Shown here in pieces: positions 1 to 6,770 of a DNA stretch of 14,234 bases. Numbering within the stretch: the stretch's first letter is position 1; each line of letters starts with the position of its first letter. Below the pieces are notes generated by a model. That model saw only the letters and a program-made list of their open reading frames with translations. It made no database searches and was not told where the DNA came from. A program made the translations under genes and the position numbers. Origin of the DNA: Myxococcales bacterium (GTDB lineage: Bacteria; Desulfobacterota_B; Binatia; UBA1149; SPBQ01); assembly GCA_004525875.1 (NCBI GenBank), contig SPBQ01000015.1, forward strand, positions 1 through 14,234, read 5' to 3'.

Positions 1-541
1 GCGCCTCGGGGCCGGCGACGGCCCTGCCGGTAAGGATCATGTCGAGCGCGCGGCTGTGTCCGATCAGACGCGGCAGGCGGATGGTGCCGCCGTCGACCAG
101 CGGCACGCCCCAACGCCGGCAGTAGACGCCGAACACCGCGTCCTCGGCGGCCACGCGCAGGTCGCACCAAAGGGCCAGCTCCAGACCGCCGGCCACGGCG
201 TGCCCTTCGACCGCCGCGATGACCGGTTTGGACAGCAGCATGCGCGACGGGCCCATGGGCCCGTCAGTGGTCAGCGGATCCCAGCCGGCGCCGGTGGCGG
301 GTTCGGTCACGCGCGGCGCACCGGCGTTGGCGGCGACCGCTTTCAGATCCGCGCCGGCGCAGAACGTACCGTGATCGCCGACGAGAACGCCGACACGTGC
401 ATCGTCGTCCGCCTCGAAGGCGAGAAACGCGTCGGCGAGCGCTCGCGCCGTGTCGCGGTCGACTGCGTTGCGGACCTTGGGGCGATCGAGAATGACCGAG
501 GTGACGGGGCCGGATCGTTCAACGCGCACGGCAGTGCTCAT
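1..541 (-). CDS. Crotonase / enoyl-CoA hydratase family protein, C-terminus cut by window edge
   Basis: I translated this from the reverse strand; about 180 residues are visible and the 3' end lies outside the window. The crotonase fold is clear: N-terminal VRNAVD near residues 23-28, the first oxyanion-hole segment CAGADLKAV at 61-69, and the second segment EGHAVAGGLELALWCDLRVA at 112-131. The family acts on acyl-CoA thioesters (hydration, isomerisation or hydrolysis), usually in the cytoplasm. The Glu of GGLE (E121) matches the first catalytic glutamate of classical hydratases. The position of the second one (the QPE motif) reads VYC here, with Cys at about 141, so it may not be an ordinary beta-oxidation hydratase. 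The start at 541 was chosen for the usual N-terminus; an in-frame ATG at 553 is possible, and neither has a clear ribosome binding site. Confidence 0.9.
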   Translation of the reverse strand, partial: MSTAVRVERSGPVTSVILDRPKVRNAVDRDTARALADAFLAFEADDDARVGVLVGDHGTFCAGADLKAVAANAGAPRVTEPATGAGWDPLTTDGPMGPSRMLLSKPVIAAVEGHAVAGGLELALWCDLRVAAEDAVFGVYCRRWGVPLVDGGTIRLPRLIGHSRALDMILTGRAVAGPEA

Positions 542-668
542 GCGCGAGTACATAGCAGCGCGGGCGGCGGAGTGTCCAAGTCGTGGTCCCATGCGGGATT
601 TCGCGCTTTTCACCTGACGAGCTCGCGCGCGGTGTGCGTCAGGTCTCCCGTTTGCATAGAAAACGCCC

Positions 669-863
669 GTGCGCGGCGATCTGCCATGGTTCTCGTTCAG
701 CTACCTGGTGGCAACCATGGCCGCCGACCGCTTCGGTCTGTACGCGCCGATCGACGAACTGTCCGGCGTGGCGTTCGCCGCGGTGATGCTGCCGACGGGC
801 GCACTCTGGCTACTCGGCCTGGCGTGGGGCTTCGATCGCTTCGACAGCCGGCCCGAGCTTTAG
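669..863 (+). CDS. Possible small membrane protein, 64 aa
   Basis: I do not recognise this. The frame opens after a stop at 657-659 and begins with GTG at 669; an ATG at 717 is an alternative. The product has one convincing hydrophobic stretch (SGVAFAAVMLPTGALWLLGLAWGF, about residues 32-55) and a short charged tail ending FDRFDSRPEL. Third-position GC is high, as in its neighbours, and no large gene lies opposite it. There is no recognisable ribosome binding site. It sits alone between the divergent crotonase and the end of the monooxygenase. It could be a real one-helix protein or the surviving 3' end of a longer lost gene. Confidence 0.35.
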   Translation: MRGDLPWFSFSYLVATMAADRFGLYAPIDELSGVAFAAVMLPTGALWLLGLAWGFDRFDSRPEL

Positions 864-880
864 CCACGACATCGTACAAC

Positions 881-895
881 GCCGCCTCCGGCGGC
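881..895. terminator. Perfect GC hairpin between converging gene ends (possible terminator)
   Basis: GCCGCC at 881-886 and GGCGGC at 890-895 form a 6-bp stem with a TCC loop. It lies between the small plus-strand ORF (stop at 863) and the minus-strand monooxygenase (stop at 920). No T-run follows on either strand, so intrinsic termination would be weak. Confidence 0.3.
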
Positions 896-919
896 TAGCT
901 CGCATTACCCGCCGCTCGC

Positions 920-2665
920 TCATCGCCCTGCGCGTGGGGCGTGTCGGTCGTGGCTCAGCGCGCGGTGCGTACGCATGAGGCCGTGCGCGATCGCGCACTC
1001 GAGCTCCGCGGCCGGGTCGGCTGCCATGGACCTCGAGCGCCACGCCACGTGCTGGTCGGGGCGCACGAGAAGAGCGCCGTCGTTTGCGATACCGGACACC
1101 GCTGCCCAGTGACCCTCGGGGTCTTCCAGTTCCCGTCCCGACGTGAGGCAGCGCACGTGCGAGCCTAGGCGCGTGGCCGCGAGCCCATCGGCGGCCGCTC
1201 GCCACGCGTCGCCGTCCGATCCGGTGATCAGCGTGAAAGCGTCGTACGCGATCAGATCGAGAAGCGATACGCGCCGCCCCTCAGCGCGCACCCAGGCGTG
1301 GGGAACGCGCGAGCCGGGGCGCGAGCTCGGCACGAAATCGCCGACCGGATTGATCGCGACCGGTGCCGGCGTGCCGTCGGGCGTGAGTGCGCCCGTCTCG
1401 TAGTGGAAGCCGAGCTGGAGTCCGAGCATGTCGAAGTGATCCCGCTGGTTTTCGATGGCGGTCTCGACACGTGCGCGGCTCTCGGGGTCGGCGAGTCGGT
1501 CGGTCATCCGGACCTTCGATGCCTCTTCGTCGGCGTCGAGGCCGAGCGCTTCGAAAACCTCGAGCAGGTTCACGACATTGGTGAGGCTCTGCTCGGAGTT
1601 GCTGTGGGCGATTGGCTGCCGCTCGGCCTGGTAGGTATCGAGCAGCGTGGGGGGAGCGTTCCACGAATCGACCGCGGCCAGCTTCCACACGAGGTTGGGG
1701 GCATCTTGGATGCCGGTGTTCATTCCCATGCCGCCTGCCGGTGGAAAGCGATGGGCGCTGTCGCCAACGAGGAACACCCGGCCGACGCGGTAGCGCTGCG
1801 CCACCTGCGCAGTCATCGTCCAGGTGCCGATGTCGCGGATCTCGAAGTCGGCATGCGCGCCGATCGCTCGTCGGACGACGGCCGCGCAGGCTTCCTCGTC
1901 GAGGTTCTCGGCCGATTCGGTGCTCGGATCGTAGGGCCGCATGAACACCCACGTGCCGTCTATGTCGTGGGCCACGAAGGTCCCGGTCGCCGATGGCTCG
2001 AGGATCCAGTATATGATCGCGGGTCGGTCACCGACGAGATCGCGCAGCGCGGCGCGCAGGTGGACCATCTGGAAGCTCTGGATCTCGGCGGGTCCGTCCA
2101 TCTCGATGCCGAGCGACTTGCGCACACGGCTACCGGCGCCGTCGGCCGCCAGCACGTAGCGACTTCGCACTTCGTGGGTGGTCCCGTCTTCGAGGTTCTC
2201 GATGAGCGACGTGACGCCTTCGTCGTCCTGCTCGAGCGCCTGCCATTGCCGGTGGTACTCGACCCTCGCCAGCGCCTCGGCGTGGACGTTTCCGAGCAGA
2301 ATCGGCTCGAAGAGATGCTGCGGAAGGTTGAGGAGCGGTGTGGGTGTGTACTCGAGGTTCTCGTCGCCCTGACGCTCGTACTCGAGCGAGCCGAGCTCCT
2401 CACCGGCCAGCGTCGTCATGAAGCGGACACGCGAGCCGTCCTCGCGCGGGGTGGCGGCGGCGCGAAGCGCGTCCATGTCCATGCCGGCCATGCGGCAGAT
2501 CTCGAGCGTGCGTGGGTTGATGACGTGGGCCTGCGGCGCGCGGTGGGGACCGTCGCGGCGTTCGACGACGAGGCTGCGCATGCCGCGGCGGGCCAGCAGC
2601 AATGACGCCATGAGACCGACGGGTCCGGCGCCCACCACGAGAACGTCGACCTCAGCGCGCTTCAT
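920..2665 (-). CDS. FAD-dependent aromatic monooxygenase, TfdB/PheA (phenol hydroxylase) type
   Basis: This 581-aa protein is a class A flavoprotein hydroxylase. The family uses NAD(P)H and O2 to hydroxylate an aromatic ring, often a phenol or polyketide-derived aromatic, in the cytoplasm. Visible landmarks in order are the FAD dinucleotide motif GAGPVG at 12-17, the DG motif VLAADGAGSRV at 171-181, and the GD motif LVGDSAHRFPPAGGMGMNTGIQDAPNLVWKL from about 299. A C-terminal thioredoxin-like region from about 430 to 560 is typical of the phenol-hydroxylase branch and usually serves dimerisation. Length is normal for that branch. The ATG at 2665 lies inside the end of the upstream membrane-protein gene (14-base overlap) and has a GGAG about 8 bases upstream, so the two are probably translationally coupled. 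The substrate cannot be read from the sequence. Confidence 0.92.
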   Translation of the reverse strand: MKRAEVDVLVVGAGPVGLMASLLLARRGMRSLVVERRDGPHRAPQAHVINPRTLEICRMAGMDMDALRAAATPREDGSRVRFMTTLAGEELGSLEYERQGDENLEYTPTPLLNLPQHLFEPILLGNVHAEALARVEYHRQWQALEQDDEGVTSLIENLEDGTTHEVRSRYVLAADGAGSRVRKSLGIEMDGPAEIQSFQMVHLRAALRDLVGDRPAIIYWILEPSATGTFVAHDIDGTWVFMRPYDPSTESAENLDEEACAAVVRRAIGAHADFEIRDIGTWTMTAQVAQRYRVGRVFLVGDSAHRFPPAGGMGMNTGIQDAPNLVWKLAAVDSWNAPPTLLDTYQAERQPIAHSNSEQSLTNVVNLLEVFEALGLDADEEASKVRMTDRLADPESRARVETAIENQRDHFDMLGLQLGFHYETGALTPDGTPAPVAINPVGDFVPSSRPGSRVPHAWVRAEGRRVSLLDLIAYDAFTLITGSDGDAWRAAADGLAATRLGSHVRCLTSGRELEDPEGHWAAVSGIANDGALLVRPDQHVAWRSRSMAADPAAELECAIAHGLMRTHRALSHDRHAPRAGR

Positions 2666-3119
2666 GTTGCTGCTCCGTCGGGATGGTGTGCGGCGGGATG
2701 CGTGAGAGCAGTCCGAGGCCTGCGGCGAGGAGGATCGTCAAGACGGTGAAGACGAAGACATTCTCGTCGAGCCCCAGGATGTGCATGTGCACACCTTCCA
2801 TCGTCATCTCGCCGCCGTACATCGGTGCGAAGAAGAATGCCGCCCAGAAGCCGGCCATGTTGCAGCACTGCCAGGCCGCCGACAGCCACAGGTTGCGCAG
2901 CTCGAACGGGCGCCGGAACCAAATCAGATAGACGTTCGCGATGCCGGACGTGAGCATGAAGCCGAGCAGCCAGATCAGGTGGACGCGGGCGTGGCCGACC
3001 CACGTCGGATTGAGTGCGTGGCTGCCGCCGATGTCGCGCACGGGCGGGCCGAAGAACTCCAGCGCCGTCACCGTGAGGAGCACCTGGACGGCGAGCACGT
3101 TGCTCGATTTCTGGTTCAC
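2652..3119 (-). CDS. Four-helix membrane protein of unknown function, first gene of monooxygenase operon
   Basis: The product is 155 aa with four predicted membrane helices (about residues 8-24, 42-66, 76-100 and 119-140). I do not know the family. A His-containing stretch is prominent: HALNPTWVGHARVH between helices 1 and 2 (His34, 43, 47), then GVHMHILG (His111, 113) before helix 4. Conserved histidines at helix ends might bind metal or haem, but that is inference. The start is decided by the ribosome binding site: GGAGGA at 3126-3131 sits 6 bases before GTG 3119, while the longer frame from GTG 3137 would place that GGAGGA inside the coding sequence. The gene overlaps the monooxygenase by 14 bases and is divergent from a TetR gene. 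It could anchor, supply or protect against the hydroxylase's substrate. Confidence 0.85.
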   Translation of the reverse strand: MNQKSSNVLAVQVLLTVTALEFFGPPVRDIGGSHALNPTWVGHARVHLIWLLGFMLTSGIANVYLIWFRRPFELRNLWLSAAWQCCNMAGFWAAFFFAPMYGGEMTMEGVHMHILGLDENVFVFTVLTILLAAGLGLLSRIPPHTIPTEQQHEAR

Positions 3120-3125
3120 GATCGT

Positions 3126-3131
3126 TCCTCC
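3126..3131 (-). promoter_or_regulatory. Ribosome binding site deciding the start at 3119
   Basis: On the minus strand GGAGGA is followed by six bases (ACGATC) and GTG AAC CAG. This makes GTG 3119, not the upstream GTG 3137, the likely start of the membrane protein. Confidence 0.75.
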
Positions 3132-3159
3132 GTTCACGCTCCGAGTCGTCTTCCTCGTA

Positions 3160-3175
3160 TTAGTCGAACGACTAA
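3160..3175. promoter_or_regulatory. Inverted repeat TTAGTCG-AA-CGACTAA, probable TetR operator
   Basis: This is a perfect 7-bp inverted repeat with a 2-bp spacer, in the divergent region between the membrane-protein/monooxygenase operon and the TetR gene. Its size and symmetry are typical of TetR-family operators, and its place allows one dimer or a pair of dimers to control both directions. It lies about 40 bases upstream of the start at 3119, so it probably overlaps that operon's promoter. Binding by the adjacent regulator is inferred. Confidence 0.7.
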
Positions 3176-3182
3176 GTAACGC

Positions 3183-3201
3183 TTGACCTGATTTCAGTCA
3201 A
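3183..3201. promoter_or_regulatory. Second, weaker inverted repeat TTGAC-N9-GTCAA in the divergent region
   Basis: 5-bp arms at 3183-3187 and 3197-3201, with an overlapping CTGA-TT-TCAG palindrome at 3188-3197. The left arm TTGAC could also be part of a -35 box for the TetR gene, and the right arm, read on the minus strand, of a -35 box for the opposite operon. A matching -10 is weak in both directions. It may be a second operator or just promoter sequence. Confidence 0.35.
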
Positions 3202-3249
3202 CTGCCTAAACCCCCTTCCGGCAGTCGGCGGGCAAGGAGCAGAGACTCG

Positions 3250-3876
3250 ATGGCAGGACGGAGTGGACGGGTCGAGGCGCACACGAGGGGTGAGGCGCGT
3301 GAGAGCATCCTCGTGGCGGCGTTGCAGATCTTCTCCGAACGCGGCTTCGACGGCACGACCACCCGCGAGGTCGCAGCCGCGGCCGGCGTCAATCTGGGGC
3401 TGATCACCTACTACTTCGGAAACAAGGAAAAGCTCTGGAAGGCGGCCGTCGACCGTGCGTTCGAGGGCCTGCGCGATGCGCTTGCCGGGGCGCTTGCCGA
3501 CGACTCTGACGTCCGCGATCAGCTCGAGGCGGTCATCCGGATCTGCGTGAGCTTCGCGGGGCACAACCCGGCGATCGTGCGCCTCATGAACGAGGAGGGC
3601 CGGCGCCCCGGCCCGCGGATGCGCTGGCACGTCGACCGCCATGGAAAACCGCTGTTCGATCTGGCGACGTCGATCCTCGAGCGCGCTCGGCGTGAGGGCG
3701 TCGTCGCCGACGTCGCGCCGCTGCATCTCTACTACATGTTCATCGGCGCGGTCGGGATGATCTTCAGCCAGGCACCCGAGTGCCTGCGGTTGAGCGGAAC
3801 CGATCCCACCGCGGCCGAGGACGTTATTGCGACGCATGCCGACGCTGTCGTGCGGTTGTTCATGCCCGAGGGCTAG
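3250..3876 (+). CDS. TetR/AcrR-family transcriptional regulator
   Basis: This 208-aa protein has the TetR N-terminal DNA-binding domain at about residues 14-62. ARESILVAALQIFSERGFDGTTTREVAAAAGVNLGLITYYFGNKEKLW, given in pieces, shows the usual ILVAALQIF helix, the GFDGTTTREVA turn, and the recognition helix ending ITYYFGNKEKLW. The rest (63-208) is an all-helical ligand-binding and dimerisation domain. MNEEGRRPGPRMRW at about 117-130 and helix LYYMFIGAVGMIF near 163-175 probably form the ligand pocket. AAGGAG at 3234-3239 lies 10 bases before the ATG. Its divergent placement and the palindrome at 3160-3175 suggest it represses the monooxygenase operon and itself until an aromatic or acyl-CoA-like ligand binds. 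The ligand is unknown. Confidence 0.93.
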   Translation: MAGRSGRVEAHTRGEARESILVAALQIFSERGFDGTTTREVAAAAGVNLGLITYYFGNKEKLWKAAVDRAFEGLRDALAGALADDSDVRDQLEAVIRICVSFAGHNPAIVRLMNEEGRRPGPRMRWHVDRHGKPLFDLATSILERARREGVVADVAPLHLYYMFIGAVGMIFSQAPECLRLSGTDPTAAEDVIATHADAVVRLFMPEG

Positions 3877-3939
3877 CGGGCTAGCGGGCCGGCCCCAGGA
3901 TGTTGCGTCCGCCGTCCGCGCTCGCCACAGTCGGCATGT

Positions 3940-4266
3940 ATGGACCCCACGACCTGGACCTACGCCGACCTCAAGACGTTCTTGCTGCTCTACTGTGCCA
4001 ACGCCGACCTCGAAGAAACGCCGGCGGAGCTCCGGATGATCTCGCGCGACGTGTCACCGGGACGCTTCGAGGAGCTCACGGAGTTCTTCGAGTCGAACTC
4101 GGACTACGATAACCTGCAGGCCATCGTCTCGCTCAAGTCGAAGTACTTCGCTGATGAGGCGGGCGTCGAACGGCTGGTGGGTGAGATGGAAGCGCTGTTC
4201 CGGGTCGACGGCGACTACAGCTACATCGAGAAGATCATCCTGGCGGCAGTTCGCCGGATCCTCTGA
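3940..4266 (+). CDS. Small acidic all-helical protein, TerB-like
   Basis: The product is 108 aa, acidic and predicted helical, with no signal peptide or membrane segment. WTYADLKTFLLLYCANADLEETPAELRMI at the N-terminus and the repeated D-D-Y pattern (SDYDNLQAI, GDYSYIEKIIL) resemble short cytoplasmic TerB-like proteins, in which acidic residues may bind metal. The match is by pattern memory only. It starts 63 bases after the TetR gene on the same strand, so they may be co-transcribed. There is no clear ribosome binding site, and ATG 3940 is closely preceded by an out-of-frame ATG at 3936. Coding bias (strong third-position GC) supports a real gene. Its role is unknown. Confidence 0.75.
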   Translation: MDPTTWTYADLKTFLLLYCANADLEETPAELRMISRDVSPGRFEELTEFFESNSDYDNLQAIVSLKSKYFADEAGVERLVGEMEALFRVDGDYSYIEKIILAAVRRIL

Positions 4267-4269
4267 TCC

Positions 4270-4286
4270 GGCCCGCCGGGCTCTTT
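4270..4286 (+). terminator. Weak hairpin after the TerB-like gene
   Basis: GGCCC at 4270-4274 can pair with GGGCT at 4278-4282 (one G-U pair) around a GCC loop, followed by CTTT. It is short, and the T-run is minimal. It would separate the TerB-like gene from the CHASE2 gene starting at 4356. Confidence 0.25.
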
Positions 4287-4355
4287 CGCAAGCGGTACGC
4301 AGAATCCTGGAAATTCCGCCGGGCCGCGATAGGTTCCGAATCCGCACGGTCGCGG

Positions 4356-6248
4356 ATGAATCACGTTCTGATCAACCACGTCGACGCGGACGGCGCTCTC
4401 GCTCTGCGGCTGGCGCTCGCGCTAGAAAAGGCGGGATTCCCCACTCGTGCGCGCAAGGTACAGGGGCAAGCCGAGGCCGCGACGTCCATCACGATGGTTT
4501 TGGCCGATCGCGTCGACCTGGGCGGTGCGCCGGCCGCTCGTGTGCCGCCGCGGCTGCGCATCGATATCGCGCGGGGCGCGCATGCGAGCGCACCGGTCCT
4601 GCGACTCATCACGGAGCCGGACCACGACCCCGCGGCGGCGGCGGCGCCGGCCAATGGCGATCTGAGCGATGTTGACGGCAGCGGGGTGGCGCTGCCGCTT
4701 GCCGATGGCGAGGGCGATGCGATCCGCGATCGTCTTGTTAAAGAGCTCGCGGCTCGAGGCGCGGTGGCCGGATCTCCGCGCGTCGAGCGCATCGCCGAGC
4801 TCGAGCGTCGGATCGCCGACGGTGTGCGCGGGTCGGGCGAGCCGGCGTACGTTTTCCAGGTCGAACCCGTCTGGTGGCCGTCGATCATTCTGAGGACGCT
4901 CTACTTCGCGGCCATCGGTCTGTTGCTTCTCAATCTCGACCCGTTCGGCGCATCGTCGTCGAGCGCCAAGTACTCGCAGGATCTCGTCAACCAGGTCTTC
5001 GGCGCCTGGTATCCGGATGATGCGCGCGAGGACAGCACCGTCGTGCTGCTGACCGATCAAGGACTGGACGGCCAGAACGAGCCGTGGCCGGTCAGCTACC
5101 GCCTGCACGCGCGCGTGCTCAACGCGATCCTCTCCTACGGCCCAAAGGCGGTCATGGTCGATATCTGGTTCCATGACGCACGACCGGATCCGACGCTCGG
5201 CCAGCTCGAGCGAGCGCTGCAGCGCTACCGCGACAGTGGCATTCCGGTCTACGTTGCGGCCAGCACCGAGTGGGATGGGGGCGGCATTCGCGAGGAGATC
5301 GCCGCGCTCGCCACGCCCGTGCCCGTGCCCAAGATCGGTGACGAGCAGGACCGCGCGAATCGACAGTATCCGACGTTCGTCACCGGTGCCGAAGGCGAGC
5401 CGGTGGAGACGGCCGCTCTGCGAATCTACCGCGAGGTGGGGCGGCCGCCGATTGCTCCACTGCCGATCGGTCAGCCGGGCAAAGCCTACAGCGAGCAGGA
5501 CTGGCGCAGGGCGTTCGGTGACCCTGTGGAGATCGTGTGGGGAACGACGTCGGCGCCGGTCAACGAGAAGTCGGTCTATTGCGCCCACGAGCGCGGGCCG
5601 GTCGAGGTGGTGCGTGCGCGCGTGCTTGGCGGAGTGCCGATGAAGAGCGACTGTCCCTACGCCCCGACACTGCTGGCGGGTGATTTGCTCACGCGCTCGG
5701 CGGACGCCGACATCGCCGGGCTCATCGAGGACAAGGTCGTCTTCTACGGTGCCTACGTTCAGGGCGTCTCCGACATCATCGATCCGCCCACGCACCTGCC
5801 GATCGCTGGCGTTTACCTGCACCCGATGGCTCTGGACAATTTGACGACGTTTAGCGATGAGTACATCCGTCGCGCCGCGCCCGGCGGCACGCGCTACGTC
5901 GCGGCGCGCACGGCGGATATCGTCATGTTGATCGCGATCGCGGGAGTGGTCGTGATCTTCCGCAACCGAGCTGCGATCGCGGCCCGTCATCCTCGCATCG
6001 GGCGCGTGCTCGAGCTGCGTATGACGGCGGGGCTCATGGTCGGTTTACCCTTGGCGCTCGCCACGACGGTCGGCATTGTGTGCTTCGCGTTGCTCAATCT
6101 TGCTCCCTTGAACTGGATAGGGCATCTTTCTTTTGCAGGTACGCTCGCAGCCTACCCTTACGAGCGTCACATCGCGGTGATGAGACGTCTCGGTCTCGGA
6201 GTGTTCGTGCCTCGCAGGAGAGTGGTGGGGAAGCGGTTGGTCGGGTAG
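4356..6248 (+). CDS. CHASE2 sensor membrane protein with degenerate TIR-like N-terminal domain
   Basis: This is a 630-aa protein. Residues 1-85 (VLINHVDADGALALRLALALEKAGF, in pieces) follow the TIR/SEFIR pattern of a first strand, an acidic turn and a helix ending in KAGF, but no later catalytic Glu motif is visible. An Ala/Asp-rich linker and a charged helix (about 122-158) follow. Helix 174-196 crosses the membrane. About 205-500 is a CHASE2 extracytoplasmic sensor domain, with YGPKAVMVDIWFHDARPDP at 261-279 and IEDKVVFYGAYVQGVSDIIDPP near its end. Further helices follow at about 519-536, 557-583 and perhaps 586-600. CHASE2 normally feeds a C-terminal kinase, cyclase or phosphatase; here the chain stops 30 residues after the last helix, so any output must be the N-terminal domain or a partner. 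There is no clear ribosome binding site. It leads the cluster with the two exported proteins downstream. Confidence 0.85.
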   Translation: MNHVLINHVDADGALALRLALALEKAGFPTRARKVQGQAEAATSITMVLADRVDLGGAPAARVPPRLRIDIARGAHASAPVLRLITEPDHDPAAAAAPANGDLSDVDGSGVALPLADGEGDAIRDRLVKELAARGAVAGSPRVERIAELERRIADGVRGSGEPAYVFQVEPVWWPSIILRTLYFAAIGLLLLNLDPFGASSSSAKYSQDLVNQVFGAWYPDDAREDSTVVLLTDQGLDGQNEPWPVSYRLHARVLNAILSYGPKAVMVDIWFHDARPDPTLGQLERALQRYRDSGIPVYVAASTEWDGGGIREEIAALATPVPVPKIGDEQDRANRQYPTFVTGAEGEPVETAALRIYREVGRPPIAPLPIGQPGKAYSEQDWRRAFGDPVEIVWGTTSAPVNEKSVYCAHERGPVEVVRARVLGGVPMKSDCPYAPTLLAGDLLTRSADADIAGLIEDKVVFYGAYVQGVSDIIDPPTHLPIAGVYLHPMALDNLTTFSDEYIRRAAPGGTRYVAARTADIVMLIAIAGVVVIFRNRAAIAARHPRIGRVLELRMTAGLMVGLPLALATTVGIVCFALLNLAPLNWIGHLSFAGTLAAYPYERHIAVMRRLGLGVFVPRRRVVGKRLVG

Positions 6249-6290
6249 CGATTTTCTCTCCGATATCTTCTTTCTCCACAGTTCGTTTCA

Positions 6291-6770
6291 GTGTCGCGCT
6301 CGCCCATCGCGATCACCGTTTCCTTCCTGGCGCTCATCGTGCCGGCCTTCTCGCCGGTATCGGCACTCAGTGACGGCGTCGTCGTCGGGACGATCACGAA
6401 ATTCACGGTCCCGGAGATCGACGTCTACGACAGTGCTGGAGAGTTCCTCTGCGCGGTCGATCCTCGCGTCCTCACCGGATCCGGAGCCGGGGATCCTTGC
6501 GCGGGCGCTGGAGCTGAAAGCTCCAGTGGGCCGCGAGCCGCAGGCGCTGAGGCCGAAGCCGCGCCGGTCCTCATTCGACAGATCACCGAAGATGGCCAGT
6601 TCCTCGTCGAGCTCGGCGGCAAGAGCTTCCGGCTCGATCCTTTCCAGGTCGACGCGCAGATGAACGAGACCCCCGAGGTGAAGTCGCGCTGTCCGAAACT
6701 CGCCGGGCGTGCGGAGATGGCCGCTACACGCGGCCTGGGAGAGAGCGGATGTGTTACCGAAAAGCCTTAG
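6291..6770 (+). CDS. Small exported protein of unknown function with four cysteines
   Basis: The product is 159 aa. It begins with a Sec-type signal sequence (short basic start, hydrophobic IAITVSFLALIVPAF at 6-20, likely cleavage after SALS or ALA-like residues near 25-28). The mature part has two small segments around an Ala/Gly/Ser-rich linker (62-92): GVVVGTITKFTVPEIDVYD with Cys54, and VLIRQITEDGQFLVELGGKSFRLDPFQV (93-120), which looks like an SH3-type beta strand pattern. Cysteines at 54, 70, 134 and 154 could form two disulfides in the periplasm. The start is GTG, 42 bases after the CHASE2 gene and without an obvious ribosome binding site. The gene's end overlaps the metalloprotease start by 22 bases, which argues for joint expression. 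I do not recognise the family. Confidence 0.75.
   Translation: MSRSPIAITVSFLALIVPAFSPVSALSDGVVVGTITKFTVPEIDVYDSAGEFLCAVDPRVLTGSGAGDPCAGAGAESSSGPRAAGAEAEAAPVLIRQITEDGQFLVELGGKSFRLDPFQVDAQMNETPEVKSRCPKLAGRAEMAATRGLGESGCVTEKP

Noticed and set aside
56..898. 280-codon plus-strand open frame
   Set aside because: Antisense to the crotonase for most of its length; the crotonase frame has clear oxyanion-hole motifs.
1298..2605. 435-codon plus-strand open frame
   Set aside because: It lies antisense to the monooxygenase, which has complete flavin motifs; the frame is open because of high GC and shows no family motif.
3871..3896. Direct repeat GCTAGCGG x2 and GGGCCGGCCC palindrome after the TetR gene as terminator
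   Set aside because: The palindrome has no loop and no T-run follows; it looks like ordinary GC-rich spacer.
4422..5990. 522-codon minus-strand open frame
   Set aside because: Antisense shadow of the CHASE2 gene: Arg-rich, no recognisable domain, while the plus frame has helices and CHASE2 motifs.
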